Shown here: positions 1-11,648 of the stretch, piece by piece
Layout: every line of letters begins with the position of its first letter
Position numbering within the stretch: the stretch's first letter is position 1
The notes under the pieces: generated by a model
What the model was told of the DNA's origin: nothing
The model's database searches: none
Seen by the model: only the letters and a program-made list of their open reading frames with translations
Program-made: the position numbers and the translations under genes
NCBI RefSeq assembly: GCF_014267345.1
Contig: NZ_JACMYD010000002.1
Coordinates: 124,001-188,000 of the forward strand
DNA: 64,000 nucleotides
From: Corynebacterium sp. zg-331
GTDB taxonomy: Bacteria > Actinomycetota > Actinomycetes > Mycobacteriales > Mycobacteriaceae
Reading direction: 5' to 3'

Positions 1-172
1 GGGGGCTCAGCCCCTTGGCGACGCGCTGCTCGTTCGTCAGCTTCACGATATTAACGACGTACTCGTCGGAGCAGTCGTGCGCGTGAGCGGTCTGCGCGGA
101 AAAGGTAATAAGGGCAGAGGCCATGATGGTCCCGACCGCCACGGTCTTCCTGCCAACATTCTTACGAGCCAT
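1..172 (-). CDS. CAP/SCP-domain secreted protein, N-terminal part
   Basis: The first 57 codons of a gene that runs off the left edge. The start ATG at 172 is followed by a Sec-type signal peptide: basic MARKNVGRK, a hydrophobic core, then AQTAHA. The mature protein opens with HDCSDEYV and a segment ending NEQRVAKGLSP. This matches the start of the complete CAP-domain protein at 20776-21213 (YNCSDEHV, NNYRTSNGL). CAP-domain proteins are secreted, with mostly unknown roles in bacteria. A purine-rich AAGAAAGG lies upstream of the ATG. The identification rests on resemblance to the second copy, since the rest of the domain is outside the window. Confidence 0.75.
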   Translation of the reverse strand, partial: MARKNVGRKTVAVGTIMASALITFSAQTAHAHDCSDEYVVNIVKLTNEQRVAKGLSP

Positions 173-570
173 AATGCTGTGCCTTTCTTAAGGTATCCCC
201 AAGTAGTTCGGCGCTTAGACTAGCAGCTCCCGCCCCGAACTCCACCCAAACCTTTAATAGTCTAGGTGATACCTAATTTCTTCGATAGCATTACCCTATC
301 CCCTGATTGTCGCGCGGGGACTGCCCCGGATCCACGATCCGGTCCGGCGGCGAGAATCGCCCCCGGCGGGTCCGAGAATGCCGCAACCATGGCCGAAAGT
401 TCCCCCCGTAGCCACAAAATCCTCGACAGAGGTATATTTATGTTATATATATCACATTTTGGAAACCTGCCAGTTCCTAGACCTTTAAAATACGGGTTTT
501 TCCTGTTTAAATCTTTCACCAGGAACGACGATCCTGCGACGTCGGATGTTCTACCTCTACCTAAAAAGAA
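173..570. other. AT-rich intergenic region with AGGTAT/ATACCT motifs
   Basis: No convincing gene. The sequence is clearly AT-richer than the surrounding genes. It holds a 13-base inverted repeat, TAGGT-GAT-ACCTA, at 263-275 and three copies of AGGTAT or its complement (191-196, 269-274, 430-435). The promoter of the leftward CAP gene should lie here. Open frames across it have no ribosome site, family resemblance or coherent composition. Confidence 0.6.
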
Positions 571-612
571 GGAGTGGGTTTTCCGGAACCCTCGCCCCGG
601 AAGACCCACTCC
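571..612 (-). terminator. Rho-independent terminator of ppk2
   Basis: A 16-base perfect inverted repeat (571-586 paired with 597-612) with a 10-base loop. Read leftwards it is followed by TTCTTTTTAG, the U-rich tail expected for the leftward ppk2 transcript that ends at 639. Confidence 0.9.
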
Positions 613-638
613 GCGCTGTCGCGCACCACCGCGAGGGA

Positions 639-1538
639 CTAATCGCCGATCTGATCGCGCCCCCGCATCACGATCTTCGGGTCCGGCTGCCCCACCAGCT
701 CGTAGTCCTTATCCGTGTAGTCGAACTTGCTCAACACGTAGCGCATCGCGTTGATCCGGGCGCGCTTCTTGTCATTGGACTTAATGGTGATCCAGGGAGA
801 TTCATCCGTATCCGTGTAGCGAAACTGCTCCTCCTTGGCCCTGGTGTAGTCCTCCCACTTGTCCAGGGAGGCCAAATCCATCGGGGAGAGCTTCCACTGC
901 CGCACCGGATCGACCTGCCGGATGGCAAAGCGGGTGCGCTGCTCCTTCTTGCTCACCGAGAACCAAAACTTAGTCAGGGAGATGCCCGAGCCGAGAAGCA
1001 TGTTCTCCAGCATGGGCACTTCCCGCAGGAACTCCGCGTGCTGCGATTCCGTGCAGAAACCCATCACGCGCTCCACGCCGGAGCGGTTATACCAGGAGCG
1101 ATCGAAGAACACGATCTCGCCCGCGGCCGGAAAGTGCTGGATATAACGCTGGAAGTACCACGAGGTGGACTCCCTCGGGCTGGGTTTTTCCAGCGCCACG
1201 GTGCGCGCGCCGCGCGGGTTCAGGTGTTCGTTAAAGCGCTTGATGGTTCCGCCCTTGCCCGCGGCGTCGCGCCCCTCGAACAAGATGATGTGGCGCTGTC
1301 CCGTCTCCTTGGTCCAGTTCTGCCACTTCAACAGCTCGATCTGGAGGGAGCGCTTGATATGGTCGTAATCCTCGCGTGTCATGCGCTCGTCGTAGGGGTA
1401 ATTCTCCCGCCACGTCTCCACGGGGGTGCCATCGGGACGGATCAGGGCCGGATCATCCTCATCGGAATCATCCACCACGTAGCCTTCGGTCTTTGCCAGG
1501 TCGATGACGGGCAGGTCATCCTCAGTACGCTCAGCCAT
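639..1538 (-). CDS. ppk2: Polyphosphate kinase 2 (PPK2)
   Basis: PPK2-family enzyme that transfers phosphate between polyphosphate and nucleoside diphosphates in the cytosol. The 299-residue product has the P-loop GRDAAGKGG at residues 89-97, the family block FFDRSWYNRSGVERVMGF including the Walker B aspartate, and the C-terminal segment WITIKSNDKKRARINAMRYVL. The length is normal for a one-domain PPK2. I chose the ATG at 1538 (MAERTEDD); a frame extension to 1565 adds nine residues that do not look like the family and has no better ribosome site. It lies downstream of groEL in the same direction, as in C. glutamicum, but a strong terminator separates them. Whether it favours ADP or GDP cannot be read from the sequence. 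Confidence 0.93.
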   Translation of the reverse strand: MAERTEDDLPVIDLAKTEGYVVDDSDEDDPALIRPDGTPVETWRENYPYDERMTREDYDHIKRSLQIELLKWQNWTKETGQRHIILFEGRDAAGKGGTIKRFNEHLNPRGARTVALEKPSPRESTSWYFQRYIQHFPAAGEIVFFDRSWYNRSGVERVMGFCTESQHAEFLREVPMLENMLLGSGISLTKFWFSVSKKEQRTRFAIRQVDPVRQWKLSPMDLASLDKWEDYTRAKEEQFRYTDTDESPWITIKSNDKKRARINAMRYVLSKFDYTDKDYELVGQPDPKIVMRGRDQIGD

Positions 1539-1616
1539 GACTCCATGGTAGCCGCACCAGACCATTCTGTTCAGGCGAATCGTTACCCCCGATCACCCCG
1601 CGCTATCGACGCGACA

Positions 1617-1645
1617 GGGGCCGCCGTGGCTTCCACGGCGGCCCC
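1617..1645 (-). terminator. Terminator hairpin after groEL
   Basis: A 13-base perfect GC-rich stem (1617-1629 paired with 1633-1645) with a 3-base CTT loop, just past the groEL stop at 1668. The U tract is poor, so it is recognised mainly from its stem and position. Confidence 0.8.
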
Positions 1646-1667
1646 TCCTCACGATGCGGCGATGGGC

Positions 1668-4869
<3,202 letters not shown>

Positions 4870-4871
4870 CC

Positions 4872-4900
4872 TTGCCAACCTCCGCGACGTAATGTAGGCT
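4872..4900 (+). promoter_or_regulatory. Promoter of the LeuA-domain leader transcript
   Basis: TTGCCA (4872-4877), a 17-base spacer and TAGGCT (4895-4900). The expected transcription start, seven to eight bases on, coincides with the ATG of the mini-ORF at 4908. It begins two bases after the dipeptidase stop codon. Confidence 0.7.
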
Positions 4901-4907
4901 GCCACAC

Positions 4908-4970
4908 ATGCTTCGCATCGCCATTTCTCTTCAGCGAGTAGCCAAGGCTACGTACCCCAGTGCGGGATAG
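4908..4970 (+). CDS. Putative 20-residue leader peptide
   Basis: A short frame, MLRIAISLQRVAKATYPSAG, placed exactly where a leaderless transcript from the promoter at 4872-4900 would begin. Its first half contains two Leu, two Ile and one Val codon, including CTT twice and GTA, which are uncommon in this GC-rich genome. Its last codons lie in the 5' arm of a hairpin. It precedes a gene with a LeuA regulatory domain, so I read it as an attenuator or translational leader responding to branched-chain aminoacyl-tRNA supply. That role is inference; the frame is too short to prove by homology. Confidence 0.5.
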   Translation: MLRIAISLQRVAKATYPSAG

Positions 4971-5067
4971 GGACTGACCCCCGCGCCTGGGGAAGTAGTC
5001 GTTAATCCACCCGCACACCGAAGAGAGTCGGTCCACCCCCATCGACATCCCGCACGGATAGGACCGA
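4955..5067 (+). promoter_or_regulatory. Structured leader RNA with alternative pairings
   Basis: Three pairings are visible. Hairpin A: CCCCAG (4955-4960) with CTGGGG (4987-4992), extended by GCGGG (4962-4966) with CCCGC (4980-4984). Hairpin B: TCGGTCC (5028-5034) with GGACCGA (5061-5067), just before the start at 5074. Long-range: TGCGGGAT (4961-4968) with ATCCCGCA (5047-5054), which lies in the loop of B and so forms a pseudoknot. The long-range pairing excludes hairpin A. Pseudoknotted leaders (LEU elements) have been proposed upstream of leuA in actinobacteria; this looks like that kind of element, from memory and untested. Confidence 0.55.
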
Positions 5068-5073
5068 TCCCCG

Positions 5074-5562
5074 ATGCACACCGTCTCTTCCCTCCTCTCC
5101 CCCACCCGTCTCGACGACCCCTTCCAGCGGCGCTACCGGCTCCGCCCGCTGCCGCGCGGCCTGCGCGAGGAGGCAGCGGGCATGAGCTGGAACCTCTTTC
5201 GCGCCACCTACAGCCCCGAGCCGGAGCTGAGCATCGCCATCCTCGACGAGGAACCGCACACCTACCGGGACTTCCGCTACATCCTCGGCGCCACCCGGCG
5301 CTCCACAACCCAACCCCCGCGGCGCTCCCGGCACCGCCTCGCCGCCTCCGGCCCGGCCGACGCCTGCTCCTCCTTCCTCGCCCGGGAGGGCTACCCGGTG
5401 GAGATCCTACGCTTCCACCAGCATTCCCTCTTCGAGGCCACGGCCACCTTCGTCCTGGCCCACCACGGTCCCCGCACCGCCTGGGCGATGGGTCTGGGAG
5501 CCACGCCGCACCTTTCCCTCGCCCAGGCCTTCAGTTGCGCGGCGGCCAGGCTGCACGGATAG
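5074..5562 (+). CDS. Orphan LeuA-type allosteric (dimerisation) domain protein
   Basis: A 162-residue protein without the TIM-barrel catalytic part of 2-isopropylmalate synthase. Its C-terminal half resembles the LeuA regulatory domain: VEILRFHQHSL matches the domain's VEV-x-x-Y-x-EH-[AS]-L strand, followed by ATATFVLA, TAWAMGLG and a final helix (AQAFSCAAARL). In LeuA this domain binds leucine and mediates feedback inhibition. The N-terminal part contains DPFQRRYRLRPLPRGLREEAAGMSWNLF, which I do not recognise. The start could be 5074 or the ATG at 5182, which has GGAGG eight bases upstream. Possible roles are a leucine-binding regulatory partner or a remnant of a second LeuA; the sequence cannot decide. 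Confidence 0.65.
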   Translation: MHTVSSLLSPTRLDDPFQRRYRLRPLPRGLREEAAGMSWNLFRATYSPEPELSIAILDEEPHTYRDFRYILGATRRSTTQPPRRSRHRLAASGPADACSSFLAREGYPVEILRFHQHSLFEATATFVLAHHGPRTAWAMGLGATPHLSLAQAFSCAAARLHG

Positions 5563-5968
5563 GGCGCACTGCGGCACGAACGGCACGCGGGGGAACGATA
5601 TTCGACGGCGGCGACCCGCCATCGAGGCTAATGGTCTATCCTCCGCGTGCTCCCCGAGGGCCTTCGACACCCTCCCACGATATTCCCGCAGCCCATGCCT
5701 CGGCACCACAATGACAGTGGCGGCCCGTCAAGACGAGGTGCGCACACCGCACGCTACCGCCAAGGCGCATTTATAGGTACACTCTTTCTTACTGGCCACA
5801 CCCATAGACGCCTCCGGACGCCGAACCGTGGTGACCACGCCCGCGTTCGTTATTCGAGGGGACCGACGCGGATCGGGGCTGCGCTTGCGCGAGCGGTGCC
5901 GTCAGGGCGTGAGGGAGGCCGCTCGATTGTCCTGACCGCTCCATTGACATAAGGAGAGCGACCACCAC
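5563..5968. other. Intergenic region upstream of the mrp operon
   Basis: About 400 bases without a supported gene. It must carry the mrp promoter. The best -10 candidate I see is TACACT at 5778-5783 in a locally AT-rich patch, without a good -35. AAGGAG at 5951-5956 precedes the first mrp gene. Apart from small GC-rich inverted repeats I see no known riboswitch or operator. Confidence 0.4.
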
Positions 5969-8932
5969 GTGTTGATCCTTTTGGGTGCCCTCACCGCCGC
6001 CGCGGTGCTCGCCCCCGTACTCATCAGATCCTTGGGACGCCCCGCCTTCGGGCTGCTTGCGCTCGCTCCCCTAGCCGGGTTTGCCTGGGTGCTGCGGCAG
6101 TTTCTCTCGGGCCCGTTAGGCCGGGGCGAGGCCATCGTCTCACACACCGGCTGGCTCTCCAGCTTGAACATGAATATCGTGTTCCGCCTGGACGGCCTGG
6201 CCGGGATCTTCAGCCTGATCATCCTGGGCGTGGGGGCCCTGGTGCTGCTGTACTGCTGGGGCTATTTTGATTCCAACCCCCGCCGGCTTTCGCTCTTCGG
6301 CGCGCAGATGGTGGCCTTTTCCATGGCCATGTTCGGGCTGGTCACCTCCGATAGCGTGCTGTTGATGTACATCTTCTGGGAGCTCACCTCGGTGCTCTCC
6401 TTCCTGCTGGTGGGCTACTACGGGGAGCGCGCCTCCTCGCGTCATGCCGCAAACCAGGCCCTCATGGTGACCACCCTGGGCGGCCTGACCATGCTGGTGG
6501 GGTTCATCGTGCTGGGCCAATCCGGCGGGGTGTGGTACTTCTCCGACCTCGCCGCCCTACCCGACCCCGCCGCGGTGCCCCACATCACCGTGGCCATCAT
6601 CCTGATCCTCATCGGCGCCCTTTCTAAATCCGCCATCGCCCCCGTGCACTTCTGGTTGCCCGGCGCGATGGCCGCCCCCACGCCGGTATCGGCGTACCTG
6701 CATTCCGCGGCCATGGTCAAGGCCGGCATCTACCTGGTGGCACGCCTGGCCCCCGATCTGCACGCGGTACAGACCTGGCACCTGGTGCTGATCCCGGTGG
6801 GGATCTTCACCATGCTGATGTCCGGGTGGATGGCACTGCGGCAAAAGGACCTCAAGCTCATCCTGGCCTACGGCACGGTATCCCAGCTGGGCTTCCTCAT
6901 GGCGGTGGTCTCCGTGGGCTCCCGCGAGGCGATGCTGGCGGGACTGGCGCTGACCTGCGCGCATTCCCTGTTCAAGGCCACGCTCTTCATGGTGGTCGGC
7001 GCCATCGACCACGCCACCGGCACCCGTAACACCGACGAGCTTTCCGGCCTGGGGCGCGTCCAACCATACATCTTTGTCCTGGCGGCTCTGGCGGCCGCAT
7101 CGATGGCGGGCATCCCGCCCCTGTTCGGCTTCGTGGCCAAGGAGGCCGCCCTGGAGGCGATCCTGCACGAGGAGCTGCTGGTGGGCATGCCCGGACGCCT
7201 CATGCTTGTGGGCATGGTGCTGGGCTCGATCCTGACCATGGCCTATAGCTGCTTCTTCCTCCACGGGGCCTTTGCCACCAAATCGCGGGAGCATCCCAGC
7301 GGGGGCGCCACGTCGCAGCCGGTGGCGGCCATGCACGCCATCGGTCCCAAGCTGTACGCGGCCCCCACTGTACTGATCGCGCTGACCCTCGCCCTGGGCG
7401 TGCACCCGCCGCTCATCGGCCGCTTCTTTGCCCCCTACCTCGACGCGACCTTCCCCGCGAACCCGGGTACGACCGCGGCACACCTGGCGCTGTGGCACGG
7501 CTTCGGCATCCCGCTGCTGCTCTCGACGGTGATCGTGGTTCTCGGCGCGCTGCTGTTCTGGCAGCGTCACCTGCTGCGTTACCTTCAGGCAGAGGAGCCC
7601 GCCCTGGGCAGCGCCGACACGGCGTACGACGCCATCGTGGCGTTCCTGCGCCGGGCCTCGCTGCGGCTAACGGCCTCCACCCAACGTGGTTCCCTGATGG
7701 TGAACCTGGGAATCATCTTCGCGGTGCTCACCCTGCTGCCGCTGGCGGCGCTCATCGCCGGGGAACGCAACAACATCCGCATGGAGCTGTGGGGCAACCC
7801 TTGGCAGGCGGTGCTGGCAACGATCATCGTGGCGATGGCCATCGGGGCCACGCGCACGCATAATCGGCTCTCGGGGGTCATCATGGTGGGGGTGACGGGC
7901 TACGGCCTGGCCATGATCTTTGCCCTGCATGGTGCCCCGGACCTCGCGCTGACGCAGGTGCTAGTGGAGACCATCGTGATGGTGGTGTTCATGTTGGTGC
8001 TGCGCAAGATGCCCACGGGCACGCAGTGGCGCGGCACGCCCAAGGGCAATCGCAATCGTGCGTGGCTGTCCATCGCGGTGGGACTCTCGGTGACCATCGT
8101 GACGCTTTTCGCCCTCAACGCGCGCCAGGAGGAACCCATCGCCCAGTTCATGCCGGACCTCGCCTACCGGATCGGGCACGGCGCCAACGCGGTCAATGTG
8201 TTGCTGGTGGATATCCGCGCCTGGGATACCCTCGGAGAGATCTCCGTGCTGGTCATCGCGGCCACCGGCGTCGCCTCCCTCATCTACGGCACGCGCTCCT
8301 TTTCCCGCGCCTCGCGGCGACCCACGCTCAGCACCGTGGGGCGCCGCTGGCTTTCCGCGGAAAGCGACACGGAAAAGGCGCAGAACCGCTCCCTGATGGT
8401 GGACGTGATCACGCGCGTGGCCTTCCCCTCGATGATCGTACTCTCGATGTACTTCTTCTTCGCCGGGCACAACGCGCCCGGTGGCGGCTTCGCCGGGGGC
8501 CTCGTGGCCGCCCTGGCGCTCAGCCTGCGCTACCTCGCGGGCGGGCGCGCCGAGCTGGAGGCGGCCCTGCCCATCGACGCCGGGCGTCTGCTGGGTTCCG
8601 GCCTGCTGCTCTCCGCGCTGGCCGCCCTGTGGCCCATGGCCCTGGGCCGCCCCCCGCTGACCACGCAGGTATGGGATCTCACCCTCCCGCTCATCGGGGA
8701 GACGCACCTGCCGTCCGCCCTGCTCTTCGACGCCGGGGTGTACCTCATCGTGATCGGCCTGACCATGCACATCCTGACCTCTCTGGGCGCGCAGATCGAC
8801 CTGGACGAGGCCGCGCGCCGCCAGCGCGCCCGCGACCGCGCCCGGTCGATGGCCCGCGAGGCGCAGCGGCGGCGTCGCGCCACCACCACCGCCCCCGCCA
8901 CCGGAAAGGAGAACGCCGAGAATGGTCGCTAA
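5969..8932 (+). CDS. mrpA: Na+/H+ antiporter subunit MrpA (with fused MrpB-like domain)
   Basis: Largest subunit of the multisubunit Mrp cation/proton antiporter in the plasma membrane, related to NuoL of complex I. The product has 987 residues. The first two thirds are a NuoL-like polytopic domain, including the helix MYIFWELTSVLSFLLVGYY with its conserved glutamate. The final third carries the MrpB-type segment FFFAGHNAPGGGFAGGLVAALALS and a basic tail, so A and B functions are fused. The start is GTG at 5969, with AAGGAG 12 bases upstream. It heads a tight operon A-C-D-E-F-G whose genes overlap or nearly touch. Mrp systems export Na+ and support alkaline pH homeostasis; ion specificity here is inferred from the family. 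Confidence 0.95.
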   Translation: MLILLGALTAAAVLAPVLIRSLGRPAFGLLALAPLAGFAWVLRQFLSGPLGRGEAIVSHTGWLSSLNMNIVFRLDGLAGIFSLIILGVGALVLLYCWGYFDSNPRRLSLFGAQMVAFSMAMFGLVTSDSVLLMYIFWELTSVLSFLLVGYYGERASSRHAANQALMVTTLGGLTMLVGFIVLGQSGGVWYFSDLAALPDPAAVPHITVAIILILIGALSKSAIAPVHFWLPGAMAAPTPVSAYLHSAAMVKAGIYLVARLAPDLHAVQTWHLVLIPVGIFTMLMSGWMALRQKDLKLILAYGTVSQLGFLMAVVSVGSREAMLAGLALTCAHSLFKATLFMVVGAIDHATGTRNTDELSGLGRVQPYIFVLAALAAASMAGIPPLFGFVAKEAALEAILHEELLVGMPGRLMLVGMVLGSILTMAYSCFFLHGAFATKSREHPSGGATSQPVAAMHAIGPKLYAAPTVLIALTLALGVHPPLIGRFFAPYLDATFPANPGTTAAHLALWHGFGIPLLLSTVIVVLGALLFWQRHLLRYLQAEEPALGSADTAYDAIVAFLRRASLRLTASTQRGSLMVNLGIIFAVLTLLPLAALIAGERNNIRMELWGNPWQAVLATIIVAMAIGATRTHNRLSGVIMVGVTGYGLAMIFALHGAPDLALTQVLVETIVMVVFMLVLRKMPTGTQWRGTPKGNRNRAWLSIAVGLSVTIVTLFALNARQEEPIAQFMPDLAYRIGHGANAVNVLLVDIRAWDTLGEISVLVIAATGVASLIYGTRSFSRASRRPTLSTVGRRWLSAESDTEKAQNRSLMVDVITRVAFPSMIVLSMYFFFAGHNAPGGGFAGGLVAALALSLRYLAGGRAELEAALPIDAGRLLGSGLLLSALAALWPMALGRPPLTTQVWDLTLPLIGETHLPSALLFDAGVYLIVIGLTMHILTSLGAQIDLDEAARRQRARDRARSMAREAQRRRRATTTAPATGKENAENGR

Positions 8933-9413
8933 CCTCGTTTTGCTCATCGCCGCGGGAACCCTCATCGCCGCCGGGGTGTACCTGGTGCTCGATCGCGCCA
9001 TGACCAAAATGATGCTCGGGCTCATGCTCATCGGCAACGGAGCCAACCTGCTGATCCTCCAGGCCGGGGGACCGGCCGGCTCCCCTCCCATCATGGGCCG
9101 TGAGTCCGATCTCTACGGGGAAAGGATCGCCGATCCCCTGGCCCAGGCAATGATTCTCACCGCCATCGTGATCTCCATGGCCATGGTGGCCTTCATCCTC
9201 ACCCTGGCCTACCGGCAGTATCGCTACCGCGCGGCCGACGTCATCGAGGACGACAGCGAGGACGCCGCCATCGTCGCCCGGCCCACCGTGGCCTCGGCGG
9301 CCCCCGATCACGACGCCTCGGATGATCCCGCCACCGGGCGGATGACCTCCGAGGGCGACAGCTTCGGCCTGCATTCCTTCGAGTCTCCGGTCAAGGGGGA
9401 GGACGATGACTGA
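8922..9413 (+). CDS. mrpC: Na+/H+ antiporter subunit MrpC
   Basis: NuoK-like small membrane subunit of the Mrp complex. The 163-residue product has three hydrophobic segments, with GLMLIGNGANLLIL in the second and ADPLAQAMILTAIVISMAM in the third, both typical of MrpC/NuoK. About 70 hydrophilic, acidic residues follow the core, so it is longer than a minimal MrpC of about 110 residues. The start overlaps the end of mrpA by 11 bases, which implies translational coupling. Confidence 0.93.
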   Translation: MVANLVLLIAAGTLIAAGVYLVLDRAMTKMMLGLMLIGNGANLLILQAGGPAGSPPIMGRESDLYGERIADPLAQAMILTAIVISMAMVAFILTLAYRQYRYRAADVIEDDSEDAAIVARPTVASAAPDHDASDDPATGRMTSEGDSFGLHSFESPVKGEDDD

Positions 9414-11136
9414 CCTCGGCACACACCTCGCCTCATATATGCCCTATCTGATCCCGGTGCCCATCCTGGCCCCGGCGGTGGCCGCGGCGCTGACCCTGGT
9501 GCTCGCGCGCTTCGTCAACATTCAGCGCCTCGTGGCGTTTTTCTCCCTGCTCGGCACGATCACCGTTGCCGCGCTCATGCTCGTGATCATCGACCAGGAG
9601 GGCACCCAGACCCTTCAGATCGGCGGCTGGGATTCCCCGGTGGGAATCACGTTGGTGGCCGATCGACTCTCCACGCTCATGCTCAGCGTGTCCGGACTCG
9701 TCCTCTTCGCGGTGATGTGGTACGCCATCGCCCAGGGCGTGCGCGACGGCGGCGAGGACGACCCCGTGGCCGTCTTTGTGCCCACCTACCTCTTGCTGTC
9801 CATGGGCGTGAACATCTCCTTCCTGGCCGGAGATCTGTTCAACCTCTACGTGGGCTTCGAGGTCTTTTTGGTGGCCTCCTACGTGCTGCTGACCCTGGGT
9901 GGCTCGGCCTCCCGCGTGCGCGCCGGTGTCGGCTACGTGATGGTCTCCATGGTCTCCTCCATGATCTTCCTCTTCGGCCTGGCCATGGTGTACGCCGCCG
10001 TGGGGACCTTGAACATGGCCCAGATCGGGATGCGCATGGACGACGTCCCCTCCGGCACCCGCGCGGCGATCTTTGCGGTGCTGCTGGTGGCCTTTGGCAT
10101 CAAGGCCGCCGTCTTCCCCCTCGACGCCTGGCTGCCGGACTCCTACCCCACGGCGCCCTCCCTGGTCACGGCCGTGTTCGCGGGCCTGCTCACCAAGGTG
10201 GGCGTGTACTCCATCATCCGGGCACAGACGGTGATCTTCACCGACGGCTCGCTCAATACCATGCTGCTTGTGGTGGCGCTGGCCACCATGCTCGTGGGCA
10301 TCCTGGGCGCGATGGCCCAAAGCGATATCAAGCGCCTGCTCTCCTTCACGCTGGTCAGTCACATCGGATACATGATCTTCGGCCTGGCGCTGGGCACCGC
10401 TCATGGCCTGTCCGGGGCGATCTTCTACGCCGTGCATCACATCCTGGTCCAGACCGCCCTCTTCCTGGTGGTAGGGCTCATCGAGCGCCAGGCGGGGACC
10501 TCTTCCCTCCGCCGCCTCGGCTCGCTGCTCTACGCCACCCCCCTGATCGCCGTGCTGTATTTCCTCCCGGCGATCAACCTCGGCGGCATCCCGCCGTTTT
10601 CCGGATTCATCGGCAAGATCATGCTCATGCAGGCCGGCGCGGAGCGCGGCGACGCCATGGCCTGGCTGCTCATCGGCGGCGCGGTGGCCACCTCCCTGCT
10701 CACCCTGTACGTGATGGCCATCGTGTGGTCCAAGGGCTTCTGGCGCGACCGCAAGGACGCCCCGGAGGGGCACCTGGCGATGGCCCGCCCTGCCCTGCTG
10801 GTGGACGTGACCGACGAGGTGGAAATGACCGAACGCGACGACGTGGGCCGCATCCCCGTGGGCATGGTCGGTTCCACCGCCCTGCTGGTGGTGGCCTCGC
10901 TGGGCCTGACTGTCTTCGCCGGGCCGCTGGTGGGGGTCACCCAGCGCGCCGCGGAATCCGCCTCGGACGTGAGTATCTATCGCTCCGCGGTGCTGGGAAA
11001 CGCCGCCACGGAACCCGACCGCACCCTGGATCCCTCCGTCCGGCTCGACGAGGGGCGGGATAGCTATGAAAGCCGCACGGCCTCCTCGGCGGCCGCGACC
11101 ACCACCGACGCCCCCGCCCCCGAGGAGGAACGCTAA
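9406..11136 (+). CDS. mrpD: Na+/H+ antiporter subunit MrpD
   Basis: NuoM/NuoN-like proton-translocating subunit of the Mrp antiporter. The 576-residue polytopic product contains LAGDLFNLYVGFEVFLVASYVLLTLGG with the conserved glutamate, VFPLDAWLPDSYPTAPSLVTAVFAGLLTKVG with the lysine shared by this superfamily, and SDIKRLLSFTLVSHIGYMIFG. The last 100 or so residues are mainly hydrophilic, with one more hydrophobic segment and an Ala/Thr-rich tail. It overlaps mrpC by 8 bases and stops directly before mrpE. Confidence 0.95.
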   Translation: MTDLGTHLASYMPYLIPVPILAPAVAAALTLVLARFVNIQRLVAFFSLLGTITVAALMLVIIDQEGTQTLQIGGWDSPVGITLVADRLSTLMLSVSGLVLFAVMWYAIAQGVRDGGEDDPVAVFVPTYLLLSMGVNISFLAGDLFNLYVGFEVFLVASYVLLTLGGSASRVRAGVGYVMVSMVSSMIFLFGLAMVYAAVGTLNMAQIGMRMDDVPSGTRAAIFAVLLVAFGIKAAVFPLDAWLPDSYPTAPSLVTAVFAGLLTKVGVYSIIRAQTVIFTDGSLNTMLLVVALATMLVGILGAMAQSDIKRLLSFTLVSHIGYMIFGLALGTAHGLSGAIFYAVHHILVQTALFLVVGLIERQAGTSSLRRLGSLLYATPLIAVLYFLPAINLGGIPPFSGFIGKIMLMQAGAERGDAMAWLLIGGAVATSLLTLYVMAIVWSKGFWRDRKDAPEGHLAMARPALLVDVTDEVEMTERDDVGRIPVGMVGSTALLVVASLGLTVFAGPLVGVTQRAAESASDVSIYRSAVLGNAATEPDRTLDPSVRLDEGRDSYESRTASSAAATTTDAPAPEEER

Positions 11137-11646
11137 ATGTATCGAGGCGTGCACAATCGAATGCGCCCCCTCACCTTGGCCTGGATCACCCTGCTGTGGT
11201 GCGGGTTGATGGGCGAGGTCACCTGGGCCAACCTCATCGCAGGGCTGCTCGTGGGGCTCGGCGTCATCCTCATCCTGCCGCTGCCCCGCCTGCCCATCGC
11301 CCAGCTCACGGTGGAATGGCGGGCGCTGCTGATATTCCTCGGGCATTGGTTCAAGGAGCTCTTTGCCGCCAGCTTCAAGGTGTCCGCCCTGGCGCTGCGC
11401 CCACGGGCACTGCCCGCCACCGCCATCATCCAGGCACCCATGCGCGTCAGCAGCGAGCTGGTGCTCACCCTGGCCACCGGCCTCTACAACCTGCAGCCGG
11501 GCGGCTGCATCACCGACATCGACATCGCCAACCGCATGTGGACGATCCACCTGGTGGACGCCCCCACCCCGGAGGACATCGAGCGGGAGCTGGGCAAGAT
11601 CCGTGCCCTGGAGCGCAGCATGATCGACATTTTTGAAGGGAGATAG
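11137..11646 (+). CDS. mrpE: Na+/H+ antiporter subunit MrpE
   Basis: Subunit E of the Mrp antiporter, 169 residues. It has two N-terminal hydrophobic segments and a C-terminal soluble part with the family blocks VSSELVLTLATGLYNLQPGG and WTIHLVDAPTPEDIERELG. The ATG at 11137 directly follows the mrpD stop, so the two are probably translationally coupled. MrpE is specific to Mrp systems and has no complex I counterpart. Confidence 0.93.
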   Translation: MYRGVHNRMRPLTLAWITLLWCGLMGEVTWANLIAGLLVGLGVILILPLPRLPIAQLTVEWRALLIFLGHWFKELFAASFKVSALALRPRALPATAIIQAPMRVSSELVLTLATGLYNLQPGGCITDIDIANRMWTIHLVDAPTPEDIERELGKIRALERSMIDIFEGR

Positions 11647-11648
11647 CA

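Noticed and set aside
263..275. TAGGT-GAT-ACCTA as a DtxR iron box
   Set aside because: The DtxR consensus has seven bases between the half sites and a 19-base palindrome; here only three bases separate them. It is kept only as an inverted repeat.
6442..9094. Large antisense open frames across the mrp operon
   Set aside because: They are by-products of the high GC content; the sense frames match Mrp subunits in the expected order.
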